Shown: positions 9,601-17,811, counted from the first letter of the stretch. The stretch is 64,000 nucleotides of DNA from Rudanella paleaurantiibacter (GCF_009184635.1 NZ_WELI01000003.1:372001-436000); one strand, 5' to 3'. Program-made: numbers and translations. The notes: generated from the letters alone by a model not told the origin.

Positions 9601-12236
9601 ACACCTATCTGTGGAGTCCGTCGGGCGGCACAGCGGCTACCGCTACCGGATTGACCGCCGGTAATTACAGCGTACTCGTTACTGATGCTAACGGCTGCAC
9701 GCTGACCCGAAACTTCACCATCAGCCAGCCCCCGGTGCTGAGCGTTGGGGTGAGCCAGACAAACGTTTCGACGTTTGCGGCTACCGATGGACGCGCTTCG
9801 GTTTCGGTATCGGGCGGAGCGGGTAGTCCATACATGTACGACTGGACACCCGGCAACCCAACCGGCGATGGTACCAACACTATTTCGGGTTTAGCGGCTG
9901 GTCTGTACAATGTGCTCATTACGGACCCTAACGGTTGTACAATCTCACAGAGCGTTACGATCACCCAACCCGGTCAGCTCACTACGCCAGCACCAGTCGT
10001 GTCGGCTCCGGCCAACGGGGCCCTGATCAACACGTCTACGCCTGCCATTGCAGGAACAGCCGCTGCTAACAGTACCGTCACGGTTATTGTGGATGGCAGC
10101 ACGGCAGGTACCACAACCGCCAATGGTGCAGGCAACTGGACGTTCACGCTCTCGGTGCCGCTTTCTCAGGGGTCGCATACCGTTCGGGCGAGGGCGCAAC
10201 TGACCAATCAGATTCAGAGCGTCGACAGCAATACAAATACGTTCACGGTCGACTCGAATCAGCCCACGGTGACCGTCAGCACGATAGCCACCAATCCAAC
10301 CCAAGTATCGCCCATTCCAGTAACCATCTCCTTTAATGAATCGGTTACGGGGCTTACGCTGGCCGAAATCAGCGTAACCAACGGCACCGCGTCGACCCTG
10401 ACCGGTAGTGGCAGTACCTATACGGTGAGCATCGTTCCGGCGGGTACCGGGCTGGTTACGGTCAGTCTGGCCCCCGGTGTGGCTCAGGACAATGCCGGTA
10501 ACCAAAACCTGGCCTCGAACCTACTCAGCATCCAATACAATGCACCCAACGGTGCACCTACAGTGGCCAATGCGATTCCTCCGCAGTCGGCTACAGTAGG
10601 TCAGGCGTTCACGTTTACGATACCGGCCAACACATTTACCGACGTCGAAACGCCGAACAGCCTCACCCTGTCGGTGGCGGGTCTGCCCCCGAACCTCACG
10701 TTCAGCGGCAACACCATCAGCGGTCTGGTATCAACATCGGGTACCAGCACCGTGACGGTGACGGCCACCGACCCCGGCGGGTTATCGGTCAACACTACCT
10801 TTATCATCACCACAGCCAGTCAGCCTTTTGGCGGCACCGTGGTGAGCTACAACTGCCAAACCGGGGCAATTGTACTCGGCTCAGTAGGTAGCACGGGCGG
10901 AGTGATCGAGTATTTCGCGATTGGTGTAACAGGCTGGACTACCAACCCGAACCAGCTCATCGAGGCCGGTTTGCGCGCCGACCCGAAACCGATCACGATT
11001 CAGGTGCGGCAAAACGGCGTAGAAGGTCTGCCGTTTATCTTCAACTTTGGGCAGTTCTGCGGTAACAATACCCCGCCCCTACTGGTCAACGCGGTACCCC
11101 CACAATCGGCTACGGTTGGGGTCCCCTACACCCTGAATCTGGGTACTGTTTTCACCGACGCCCAGACTCCGGGCCAGATAACCCTGTCGGGCTCGGGCGT
11201 ACCAGCTGGTCTGAACCTGATCGGTACGTTTATCACCGGTACACCGTCAGCGTCGGGTGTGAGCACCATTACGCTCACCGCCACCGATCCGGGCGGCCTC
11301 AGCAGCAGCACCAGCTTTGTGCTGACGGTGAGCCCTGTGGGTAGCCAGACAAGTACCCCACCACCTACAGGCGGGCTGTTGTCAGCCACTGTGGTGAGCT
11401 ACAACTGTAGCACGGGAGCCATTGTCTTCGGTTCAACGGGTGGTAACGGATCGGCCGTAGAGTACCTTTCCATTGGCATCACGGGCTGGACCACCAACAC
11501 AAATCACGTGATTGAAGCCGGTCTGCGCGCCGATCCGAAGCCGATTACGGTACAAATTCGGCAGAATGGCGTGTTGGGTCAGGCGTTTGTGTTCGACTTT
11601 GCCGCCTTCTGCACGGGAGCGCCCCAGCCCCCTGCAAGCACTACCAGTTGCGGCAGCCCAACGGCTACCCTGGGCAGCGCCTTGCAGGTAACGGGTGTAA
11701 CCGAAGTCAACTGCCAGACGGGCTCATTCCGGATTCTGACGAGCGGTGGCAACGGTTCGCCCATCAGCTACGCCAATCTGGTAGGTTTGAGCAATGCCGA
11801 CCCCAACAACTGTCTGCGGGTACTCGACAACCCCGACCTGATTCGGGCCGTGAACAACCCGGCTTCTGACATTGGTCCGCTCAACCTGCGGGTTACCCAA
11901 AACGGCGTTACGAGCAATACGTTTAGCTTTAACTTCAAGCAGTTTTGTACAGGTACCGCCCGGATTGCGCGGGCCGAAGACGCTCCGCTGGAAGTAACGG
12001 TACTGGGCAACCCCACCACTGCCGAGTGGGTAGCCGTGCGGATAGCCGGTGCCGGTAGCGAAGCCCTCTCGCTGGAAGTAGCTGATGCACAAGGCCATTT
12101 GGTGAGCCAGCAGCAGGCAACAGCCAGCCAGGGCGAAGCCACTACGCGGGTGCGGGTTGGTGCGTCGGCGGGTATGTACGTACTCCGGGTGAGCACACCA
12201 ACACGGACCCAGACGGTGAAGATCGTCCGTCAGTAA
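6681..12236 (+). CDS. Giant SprB-repeat adhesin with type IX secretion C-terminal domain
   Basis: Start at 6681, which places the signal peptide (hydrophobic run ending VRAQ near residue 41) at the N-terminus; an upstream in-frame ATG at 6570 would add 37 unlikely residues. Domains in order: unknown head; fibronectin-III-like (about 150-250); about 11 SprB repeats of some 70 residues (about 254-1097), each with QTNVSCNGG and ITQPP landmarks; two Ig-like domains; putative-Ig/cadherin-like domains alternating with three copies of a module reading VSYNC...RQNGV...FC; and a type A sorting domain in the last 85 residues. The product should leave through type IX secretion and be anchored or released at the cell surface, as SprB-type proteins are in gliding and adhesion. 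The last SprB repeat has lost the conserved Cys (NVSTFAATDG). Confidence 0.93.
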   Translation: MRLSLPHRPEALRLRVQLHSLKLFFLVVVLLASFGQAVRAQSPPSSVTVSGACLAQAVTLNLSTTNFEGSNRPSYTATSSVILNGQTYAGVEISLSYLTSASVWVLSFDGQPYLSNTSTGSLPPTTGWLAETSGVVGPCTGNTPLVVQLPATLATVTTTAPSEIRPNRATLGGNVTNDGGGAITERGVVYVAGTGTPTTANTKVTGGTGTGAFSVTATGLSANTLYTVRAYAINSAGPSYGSSLTFTTPVALAATIIQTTNVSCNGGANGSLVASVSGGVGPFTYNWTPGSPSGDGTTTITGLAAGSYTITVTDGQGTTATAVGTVTQPPTLVINTFSQTNVSCNGGSNGSASVTPSGGVGGYTYSWAPSGGTNAAATGLAAGSYTVTVTDANACTTTRSFNITQPPVLAISNFSQTNVSCNGSNTGTATVTPSGGAGGYTYSWAPSGGTNATATGLVAGTYTVTVTDANACTTTRSFTITQPPALAVSNFSQTNVSCNGGSNGSASVTPSGGAGGYTYSWAPSGGTNATATGLVAGTYTVTITDANACTTTRSFTITQPPVLASSGNQTNVSCNGGSNGSATVTPSGGAGGYTYSWAPSGGTNATATGLVAGTYTVTVTDANACTTTRSFTITQPPTLVINTYSQTNVSCNGGATGSATVTPSGGTGSYTYSWAPSGGNGATATGLAAGSYTVTVTDANGCVATRSFTITQPPALTVTTSQTNVNCNGGNTGVASVSVSGGAGGYTYSWAPSGGNGATATGLAAGSYTVTITDANACVATQTFTITQQAAISITPSQTNVTCNGLTNGTAAVSVSGNSGPYTYSWAPSGGNGATATGLAAGSYTVTVTDANGCVATQTFTITQPNALVLGGNQTNVSCNGGATGSATVSASGNPGPYTYMWAPSGGSAPTASGLTAGIYSVTVISGNGCTATRSFTITQPPLLAATTSQTDVSCNGGSTGSASVTPSGGVGGYTYLWSPSGGTAATATGLTAGNYSVLVTDANGCTLTRNFTISQPPVLSVGVSQTNVSTFAATDGRASVSVSGGAGSPYMYDWTPGNPTGDGTNTISGLAAGLYNVLITDPNGCTISQSVTITQPGQLTTPAPVVSAPANGALINTSTPAIAGTAAANSTVTVIVDGSTAGTTTANGAGNWTFTLSVPLSQGSHTVRARAQLTNQIQSVDSNTNTFTVDSNQPTVTVSTIATNPTQVSPIPVTISFNESVTGLTLAEISVTNGTASTLTGSGSTYTVSIVPAGTGLVTVSLAPGVAQDNAGNQNLASNLLSIQYNAPNGAPTVANAIPPQSATVGQAFTFTIPANTFTDVETPNSLTLSVAGLPPNLTFSGNTISGLVSTSGTSTVTVTATDPGGLSVNTTFIITTASQPFGGTVVSYNCQTGAIVLGSVGSTGGVIEYFAIGVTGWTTNPNQLIEAGLRADPKPITIQVRQNGVEGLPFIFNFGQFCGNNTPPLLVNAVPPQSATVGVPYTLNLGTVFTDAQTPGQITLSGSGVPAGLNLIGTFITGTPSASGVSTITLTATDPGGLSSSTSFVLTVSPVGSQTSTPPPTGGLLSATVVSYNCSTGAIVFGSTGGNGSAVEYLSIGITGWTTNTNHVIEAGLRADPKPITVQIRQNGVLGQAFVFDFAAFCTGAPQPPASTTSCGSPTATLGSALQVTGVTEVNCQTGSFRILTSGGNGSPISYANLVGLSNADPNNCLRVLDNPDLIRAVNNPASDIGPLNLRVTQNGVTSNTFSFNFKQFCTGTARIARAEDAPLEVTVLGNPTTAEWVAVRIAGAGSEALSLEVADAQGHLVSQQQATASQGEATTRVRVGASAGMYVLRVSTPTRTQTVKIVRQ

Positions 12237-12255
12237 ATCAGGGCGTGACGTAACT

Positions 12256-12288
12256 AAAAAAGCCCCGGCTCATGAGCCGGGGCTTTTT
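12256..12288. terminator. Bidirectional terminator between adhesin and ohrR
   Basis: A perfect 24-base palindrome (12261-12284) is flanked by A6 on the left and T5 on the right, so it can stop transcription from both the adhesin (+) and the doxX-gpx-ohrR operon (-). Confidence 0.9.
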
Positions 12289-12303
12289 AGTACCCAATTT
12301 CGT

Positions 12304-12774
12304 TTAGTCCAGACCCAGGTCTGTCGGGTTCTGTTGCGACCCCAGCGACGTCAGTACCCGGTCGAGTTTGGCTTTTAAATCCATCCACTCGTCAACACTC
12401 AGATCGGTAGTACTCAGGCTACCCACCAGCCGTTCGGGAATGGTAGCCGCCCGGCTTTCGAGAGCCCGGCCCTCAGGCGTCAACTCCACCAGCACTTTGC
12501 GCTCATCCTGGGTCGATTTACTACGCCGGATCAGCCCCATTGTTTCCAGACGCTTGAGCAAAGGCGTCACGGTATTGGTATTCAGCACGAGTTTCTGGCG
12601 AATATCATTGACCGTCACGTTGTCTTTTTCCCACAAAACCAGCAACGCCAGATACTGCGGATACGTGATGCCCAGTTCGTCAAGAAACGGCTGATACGCA
12701 CGGGTGATGAGCCGCGAAACGGCATAGACCGGAAAACAGAGCTGATTTTCGAGCTTTAAGTGTTCTGTAGCCAT
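12304..12774 (-). CDS. ohrR: OhrR-type MarR-family peroxide-sensing repressor
   Basis: 156 residues from the ATG at 12774 (upstream in-frame starts would only lengthen it into the gpx gene). The N-terminus LKLENQLCFPVYAVSR is diagnostic: Cys13 matches the peroxide-reactive Cys of OhrR, which sits after LENQ. The winged-helix region (TVNDIRQKLVLNTNTVTPLLKRLETMGLIRR) and the DERKV wing follow. OhrR represses organic-hydroperoxide defence genes until the Cys is oxidised. It is the last gene of a likely operon with DoxX and glutathione peroxidase (gap 34 bases), and probably regulates that operon through the palindromes at 13762 and 13794. The usual ohr gene is not adjacent. Confidence 0.9.
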   Translation of the reverse strand: MATEHLKLENQLCFPVYAVSRLITRAYQPFLDELGITYPQYLALLVLWEKDNVTVNDIRQKLVLNTNTVTPLLKRLETMGLIRRSKSTQDERKVLVELTPEGRALESRAATIPERLVGSLSTTDLSVDEWMDLKAKLDRVLTSLGSQQNPTDLGLD

Positions 12775-12808
12775 AATACGTACAACATGACCCCGCTCCG
12801 GCGACGCA

Positions 12809-13294
12809 TCAGACCAGTAGCCGGGCCAGATAGTGGTCGAGTTTGTCGGGGCTGGTAATCGGGGCAAATCGCCGAACCGGGTTCCCTTCTTTATCCACGA
12901 GAAATTTGGTAAAGTTCCATTTGATACGGCTACCAAACCAACCCGTCAGCCGGTTTTTCAGAAAACGGAACACCGGATGCGTATTCGCGCCGTTTACGTC
13001 AACTTTACTAAACATCGGGAAAGTGACCCCGTAGTTAATCAGGCATCCTTCGGTAATGCTTTTTTCGCTGCCGGGTTCCTGATTTCCAAACTGATTACAC
13101 GGAAACCCCAGAATCACCAGACCCTTATCCTTGTACTTCTGATACAGATTTTCGAGCCCCTCCAGTTGTGGAGCCAGTCCGCATTTACTGGCCGTATTAA
13201 CAATCAGAAGAGTTTTACCGGCAAAAGCCTCCATACTCACGGGCTTGCCTTGCAGAGTTTGGGCCGTCAGCCCATAAAATTCAGCGTTGTGCAT
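12809..13294 (-). CDS. Glutathione peroxidase-family thiol peroxidase
   Basis: 161 residues, the usual length for bacterial GPx. The catalytic tetrad is visible: Cys38 in NTASKCGLAP, Gln68 in FPCNQFG, and Trp126-Asn127 in KWNFTKFLV. Cys66 is the non-catalytic Cys of the FPCNQ motif. It reduces hydrogen peroxide and organic peroxides, in bacteria usually with thioredoxin rather than glutathione. There is no signal peptide, so it acts in the cytoplasm. It starts 12 bases after doxX and is followed by ohrR, which makes peroxide-induced expression likely. Confidence 0.95.
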   Translation of the reverse strand: MHNAEFYGLTAQTLQGKPVSMEAFAGKTLLIVNTASKCGLAPQLEGLENLYQKYKDKGLVILGFPCNQFGNQEPGSEKSITEGCLINYGVTFPMFSKVDVNGANTHPVFRFLKNRLTGWFGSRIKWNFTKFLVDKEGNPVRRFAPITSPDKLDHYLARLLV

Positions 13295-13306
13295 AGTTCG
13301 TATCGG

Positions 13307-13750
13307 TTAAAACAACTGACCCTTTCGGTACGCCCGCCAGGCTCCGGTGCTCCACAAGGCCCAGGCAACCAGCACAGGCTGAAAAAACAGCCGCACCAGT
13401 CGGGCGGTATCCGAATTGAGATTGAATGCATCGACTCGGTTGACGTACTGCGAAATGTTGCCGGGAAAAATGAGCACAAAAAATAGGGCCGTCGCCCACC
13501 CGACCCAGACCTTGTAACGCCCCAGCAACAGCAACGACAGACCCAACCCAATCTCGACTACCCCCGACAGTACCACGACCAGATCGGCGTTGAGCGGGAG
13601 CCAGGTTGGTACCTGTGCCAGAAATTCGGTCCGGGCCCAGGTCAGGTGCCCAATACCTGCAAACAGCAGGTTAGCGCCCAGTAACAACCGGAAAATGGTC
13701 TGCAAAAGACCTGTCTTTTGATTGGGGGTTTGTAGAATCTGAGTAATCAT
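13307..13750 (-). CDS. DoxX-family integral membrane protein
   Basis: 147 residues from the ATG at 13750; the longer in-frame start at 13786 would overlap the operator and promoter. Four hydrophobic segments are visible: LLQTIFRLLLGANLLFAGIG, the ADLVVVLSGVVEIGLGLSLLLL region, VWVGWATALFFVLIFPGN and VRLFFQPVLVAWALW. This matches the DoxX/DoxD-like fold. Family members take part in thiol and oxidative-stress handling at the membrane, but their chemistry is poorly defined. It is the first gene of the doxX-gpx-ohrR operon, directly downstream of the operator pair. Confidence 0.85.
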   Translation of the reverse strand: MITQILQTPNQKTGLLQTIFRLLLGANLLFAGIGHLTWARTEFLAQVPTWLPLNADLVVVLSGVVEIGLGLSLLLLGRYKVWVGWATALFFVLIFPGNISQYVNRVDAFNLNSDTARLVRLFFQPVLVAWALWSTGAWRAYRKGQLF

Positions 13751-13761
13751 TCGCCTATTTA

Positions 13762-13775
13762 TATCGCGTGCGATA
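13762..13775. promoter_or_regulatory. Proximal operator palindrome of the doxX-gpx-ohrR operon
   Basis: TATCGC-GT-GCGATA, a 14-base palindrome with a 2-base centre. It lies just downstream of the promoter box at 13776-13783, over the expected transcription start. The same core recurs 32 bases upstream. OhrR binding is inferred from gene order. Confidence 0.75.
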
Positions 13776-13783
13776 CAAAGGTA
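13776..13783 (-). promoter_or_regulatory. Bacteroidota -7 box of the doxX operon
   Basis: On the minus strand this reads TACCTTTG, an exact TAnnTTTG match. It lies between the two operator palindromes and 25 bases upstream of the doxX start codon. No good -33 TTG was found; the distal palindrome occupies that region. Confidence 0.65.
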
Positions 13784-13793
13784 CAACTATTTA

Positions 13794-13807
13794 AATCGCG
13801 TGCGATA
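13794..13807. promoter_or_regulatory. Distal operator palindrome of the doxX-gpx-ohrR operon
   Basis: AATCGC-GT-GCGATA, same core (ATCGCGTGCGATA) as the site at 13762 and placed exactly 32 bases from it, about three helical turns. It covers the -33 region of the minus-strand promoter. Confidence 0.75.
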
Positions 13808-13862
13808 TAATTTTCAATGAAATCCTATCTGTCGATGCGTTGCATGTAGGTAAAGGCAAAAC

Positions 13863-13896
13863 AAAAACCCCGTCGGCTTGAGGCCGACGGGGTTTT
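13863..13896 (-). terminator. Terminator of the dab operon
   Basis: Arms of 14 bases (AAAACCCCGTCGGC and its complement) around a 5-base loop, followed by a T-run on the minus strand, 35 bases after the dabA stop. Confidence 0.85.
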
Positions 13897-13930
13897 ACGT
13901 ATGGAAAGAGGTTGATTCCGAATCGTTGGG

Positions 13931-16189
13931 TTAAAAAGCCAATCGCTGCCAGATCCCGCTCACATCGAGCCGGTACGCCCGGTTATCGGTGGGTTCGATG
14001 GCTACAAGTTTCACCCAGCCGTTGAAAAACAGGGTTTGCAGCACGGGTTGACGCTCAATAATCTGGTCGATTCGGTAGCGGGGTGCGTACACCACCGTAA
14101 GCAGTCGCTGTGGCTCGTGATAGCGGGTTTCGTCGCTAGCGAATACCGACTGGAGCGGCAACCCGTGCATCAAGTCGCTGGCGTTGCCCTGCATGACACC
14201 CAGCTTGCCAGCCACGTTATGCGTCACTTTGCTCCCGCTACCGTAGGCTACGTTATCGAGCGTCGAAAACAGGTACTGGTTATTAATCCACTGAGCCACC
14301 ACCATCGGGGCCGTCAGAATCGTCTCCAGCAGCTTGCTCTCCACATCGCTTTCCCACTCATACGAGTGCAGGAAACAGCGGCCTTCCAGATCAACCTGAC
14401 GCGTAAGCTGGCGGGGCCCTACAATAAAGGCCGCATTACGAGCCAGCCCCCATTCGGGCCGTACCTCGGCCCAGTCGGCACTGCGCCGTACGGTAGCCCC
14501 AACCGTATCGACTCCCTCGGACGACCGCCCAAAGGTATTGTACCGGTTGGCGCTATTGCTCCGGCGTGCCGCCACCAGTGCCGTTTGCAAGCCCTGCAAT
14601 TTCGACGCGTTCGTAGTCGCCAGAGGTTCGTCGTAGAGAGTTACCTCGTCGGTTGTGGTGTTGTGTTCGGCCGCCATGAAAACCGTATCCGTCGGGATTT
14701 CGATTCCGTTTTGGGCCAGTTTCTGCCGCACCGAAGGCGTGTTCAGAATCTGGGCCATCAGTTGGGCGTTAGGGCCACCATGATTACCTCCACAGGCACC
14801 GCAATCGAGGGCCGACGCGTAGGCGTTATTCTGAGTAGTGCTACCATGCCCGCAGAACACAACCAACTTGCCAAACCCGGTTGTCAGACCCATGAGTCGC
14901 AGGGCGGTTTCGGCATAGGTAGCCTGCTCAGCGGCCGAAATACCCGCCGGCGTAGCACAGCAGTCAGGCTTCGTGGGGATTTCGGGCTGGATAGCCCCGG
15001 TCAGCGACTCCCGTAACCGCTGGCTCGACACCGGGGCCAGCGTTCGGCCGAGCATCAGCAGGCCACAAGCCGCACCCAGCGTCTCGACGAGCGCAAAGGG
15101 CGTGGCAAAGTTGTATTTGAGTGCGTTGTACGTTGCTTTCAGACCTTTCAGAACCCGACCGCCCGTTTGAAAGCGCTGTAGCTGCGCTTCGTCGGCCAAA
15201 GGCGTTTCATGCACCTCGTGGCGGGGCTTGAGCAATACCGGGCAGGCATCGTGCGCTTCGGGGTCGGCATGGTGGTGCACCCGAATCGGTAGCCCAAAGA
15301 AGCCCGCAAAGCCAAACGTTTCGTAACGGCCCTGGGCCTCCAGCCGACGCCGAAACGGCTCCGAACGGACGTCGATACAGAACACCAGTTGGGCATCGGG
15401 ACGTTGCTCGGCTACACCCAGCTGCCGGGCCTGCGGCAAGAGTTGGGTAAGCAATTGCCGACGGTAAACAGCTTCTGACTGCTCCAACTGGATCATCGTT
15501 TTTTCCACCTTTTCGGTTGCCACAGGCGACAGCGCCTGCCGAATCGTCGGCTGGTACGCATCGGGCCAGAGCATCGAGGTGATGGCGAGCCGCACCGCCA
15601 GCCAATCAGTCATAGTAATGGGGTTCGGGTTCACGGCCGGGGGCGTTTGCCACTCCGTGCGCCATTTCACGTAACCCGACCAGCCCGGCAAATACGCCAG
15701 TGACTGCGACAAAAACGGCACATGCTCCTCCTCTATTACCCCCAGTGCTTCCAGGCAGAGCAGGATGGCATCTTCCGGTGCCTCGGGCAGGGCCTTCAGC
15801 CATTCCCGGCGGTCGTCGTCGAATCCATGCAGCTCATCGTCCAGAAACGCCAGTTGCCGCCAGGCCGCGTAAAAGCCCAAATGCCGGTTGGGCATCGGAA
15901 TGGTTGCCTGTCCTTCGTCGAGAAACACATGCCCCCACTTGATCAACTGCCGGTTTACGGCTTCGAGCGCCGGGCTTATTTCGGGTAAACCAAACAGCCG
16001 CGTCCCTTCGCGTAATGCCTGCTCAAAGGGCATCGACTCCAGCCCCTGCAGCGGATTACAGGCAATAAACGTTTTGAGAGGCCATACCGGTGCCAAAACC
16101 CGACCAGCCCGGCTTACGGCATCCTGAATTTGAGCGCGCTTAGAAACGGCAGGGGCAACAGGGCGGGAATAAGCTATTGTCGATTGCAT
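13931..16189 (-). CDS. dabA: DabA, catalytic-like subunit of the DAB inorganic carbon pump (DUF2309)
   Basis: 752 residues. DabA is a beta-carbonic-anhydrase-like subunit that, with the membrane subunit DabB, accumulates bicarbonate using the proton or sodium gradient. Zinc-site residues can be placed: Cys271 and Asp273 in FCIDVRSEP, His448 in FCGHGS and Cys463 in LDCGACGG. The 15-residue His-to-Cys spacing agrees with that of the characterised Halothiobacillus protein (H524, C539). It lacks membrane segments. The gene follows dabB by 49 bases in the same operon and ends before a strong terminator. Confidence 0.93.
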   Translation of the reverse strand: MQSTIAYSRPVAPAVSKRAQIQDAVSRAGRVLAPVWPLKTFIACNPLQGLESMPFEQALREGTRLFGLPEISPALEAVNRQLIKWGHVFLDEGQATIPMPNRHLGFYAAWRQLAFLDDELHGFDDDRREWLKALPEAPEDAILLCLEALGVIEEEHVPFLSQSLAYLPGWSGYVKWRTEWQTPPAVNPNPITMTDWLAVRLAITSMLWPDAYQPTIRQALSPVATEKVEKTMIQLEQSEAVYRRQLLTQLLPQARQLGVAEQRPDAQLVFCIDVRSEPFRRRLEAQGRYETFGFAGFFGLPIRVHHHADPEAHDACPVLLKPRHEVHETPLADEAQLQRFQTGGRVLKGLKATYNALKYNFATPFALVETLGAACGLLMLGRTLAPVSSQRLRESLTGAIQPEIPTKPDCCATPAGISAAEQATYAETALRLMGLTTGFGKLVVFCGHGSTTQNNAYASALDCGACGGNHGGPNAQLMAQILNTPSVRQKLAQNGIEIPTDTVFMAAEHNTTTDEVTLYDEPLATTNASKLQGLQTALVAARRSNSANRYNTFGRSSEGVDTVGATVRRSADWAEVRPEWGLARNAAFIVGPRQLTRQVDLEGRCFLHSYEWESDVESKLLETILTAPMVVAQWINNQYLFSTLDNVAYGSGSKVTHNVAGKLGVMQGNASDLMHGLPLQSVFASDETRYHEPQRLLTVVYAPRYRIDQIIERQPVLQTLFFNGWVKLVAIEPTDNRAYRLDVSGIWQRLAF

Positions 16190-16238
16190 AGGTTGCTACG
16201 TATTGAATGAGGGAAAAGACGGGAGAGAATGGTGAACT

Positions 16239-17774
16239 TTAAACGTGGTAAGTAGTGCGAATAGGCGTGGTGGTATTGGCGTCGGGCTGACTTCCGTTGA
16301 GGGCCGCCACGTACAGACTGCGCCAGAGCCGGGTATTTTGCAGCTCGGTCAGCAGGTTCAGGTTCATACCGACCCAGATTAGCAGCATCGTCGACAACGC
16401 CAGCAGGTGAACGCCGTGGAGCGGCTGCGGTTCGGCAATAGCCAACGGAGCCAGTACCGTTTCGATACCGTGTACGCTGAGGCCGTACAAGCCACCCGCC
16501 AGCAACGCCAGCACTAGGGCCGGTACCAGCCGCACGAGGGGCTTACCCGTTTGCAGCACCGTTTGGGCAATTTGCGTGGCCGCCATGAAGGCAAAACCAA
16601 GCAGTACTACTGTTGAATCGAGGGGTTGCCCGGCTATCGGCAGGGGCTTGTTGCTCATGTACGCAAACCCAACCACACCCGCCAGGCCCGCTACGCAAGC
16701 CAGCACAAACTGCATGGGTGTACCCGGCCGGAAAGCCGCCAACTGACGTTTCTCACTAACCGCCGAACCAACACTCAGAAACAGGAAGGCTTTGAACAGG
16801 CCGTGCCAGCAAAGGTGCGCTACAGCCGCCGGAAACAGCCCCAGCCCGCACTGCATGACCATGAAGCCCATCTGACTCATGGTTGAGCAGGCCAGCATCC
16901 GCTTTATATCACTCTGAATCAGTTTCCAGATGGCACCCACCAGGGCGGTGAGCACGCCAATGCCGAACAAAACGAGCAGTAAGCCATTCTGGTGGAGGTA
17001 CAGGGGCGCAAACCGGGCCAGCAAAAATCCGCCCCCATTAATCAGGCCGGCGTGCATCAGGGCTGATACCGGCGTGGGCGAGTTGAGCGAACTGGTCAGC
17101 CACTTATGGAAGGGCAGCAAGGCTGACTGAATCAGGGCGGCCATCATGATCAGAATCAATACCGTTGTCATGGGCGATGCGCTGACATCGACACCCGTCG
17201 CCAGAATAGCGCGGAGCGAGTAACTACCACTTAGGTCGGCCAGGAGTATAAGAGCAAAGGCCAGCAGCAGAAAACCGAGAAAAAACATCCGCAAGGCCAG
17301 CATACCGGCATTGTACGATGCCCGCCAGCCTGTTTTGTGAATCATCAGCCGAACCAGCAGGCCGTTGCTCAGTCCCCAGCCAGCCAGCAGCAACAGGACA
17401 TGATCGGCCATGACCATCAGCAGGGCGGCCGCTGTCAGCAGCGAGAGCTGCACGAAAAAGGCTTGGTACCGGCGGTCGCCAGCCATGTACCGCTGCGAAT
17501 ATTGGTGCACAATACCACTCACAAACAAAATGAGGGTTGCCATGATCCACGACAGGGCATCGGCCCGAATCCCAAAAATGGCTGCTCCCTCGTACTGATC
17601 ACCAAAAATCAAACCGGCAATGGCCAGTAAGCAACTTGCCCAGATAGCTGCGGTTGTTGCCTGCGCCCCCCGCTGCGGGTTGGCACGAAAACCAATCCCA
17701 TTCACGAGCGCGCCAGCAATGGGCAGAGCTAAAAGTGAAACGTAAAGTACCAGTGGTTGTGAAAGATAGGCCAT
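16239..17774 (-). CDS. dabB: DabB, NuoL-like membrane subunit of the DAB inorganic carbon pump
   Basis: 511 residues with about 13 or more hydrophobic segments and the proton-pumping antiporter signature region (LPFHKWLTSSLNSPTPVSALMHAG, here near residues 222-245). It is annotated in many genomes as NADH dehydrogenase subunit 5. The lone copy next to dabA, with no other Complex I genes nearby, identifies it as DabB, the ion-coupled partner that energises DabA. It is the first gene of the operon. The start at 17774 lies 30 bases downstream of a plausible -7 box. Confidence 0.92.
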   Translation of the reverse strand: MAYLSQPLVLYVSLLALPIAGALVNGIGFRANPQRGAQATTAAIWASCLLAIAGLIFGDQYEGAAIFGIRADALSWIMATLILFVSGIVHQYSQRYMAGDRRYQAFFVQLSLLTAAALLMVMADHVLLLLAGWGLSNGLLVRLMIHKTGWRASYNAGMLALRMFFLGFLLLAFALILLADLSGSYSLRAILATGVDVSASPMTTVLILIMMAALIQSALLPFHKWLTSSLNSPTPVSALMHAGLINGGGFLLARFAPLYLHQNGLLLVLFGIGVLTALVGAIWKLIQSDIKRMLACSTMSQMGFMVMQCGLGLFPAAVAHLCWHGLFKAFLFLSVGSAVSEKRQLAAFRPGTPMQFVLACVAGLAGVVGFAYMSNKPLPIAGQPLDSTVVLLGFAFMAATQIAQTVLQTGKPLVRLVPALVLALLAGGLYGLSVHGIETVLAPLAIAEPQPLHGVHLLALSTMLLIWVGMNLNLLTELQNTRLWRSLYVAALNGSQPDANTTTPIRTTYHV

Positions 17775-17803
17775 TGAATATTAGATTTACTATTATCAAT
17801 GGC

Positions 17804-17811
17804 CAAAACTA
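17804..17811 (-). promoter_or_regulatory. Likely -7 box for dabB
   Basis: Reads TAGTTTTG on the minus strand (TAnnTTTG). It is 30 bases upstream of the dabB ATG. The -33 element is unclear. Confidence 0.5.

Noticed and set aside
7450-9970. CRISPR-like regular repeats
   Set aside because: The period is about 210 bases, in frame and coding for SprB domains; no short repeat-spacer pattern or cas genes.
9945-10505. Minus-strand open frame of 186 codons inside the adhesin
   Set aside because: The repeat-rich adhesin creates such frames; the plus-strand product shows signal, repeats and sorting domain.
14036-15016. Plus-strand open frame of 326 codons
   Set aside because: It is antisense to dabA with its zinc-site motifs and has no recognisable domain.
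16239-17774. NADH dehydrogenase Complex I locus
   Set aside because: Only a NuoL-like subunit is present and it is paired with dabA, so it is the DAB pump subunit.
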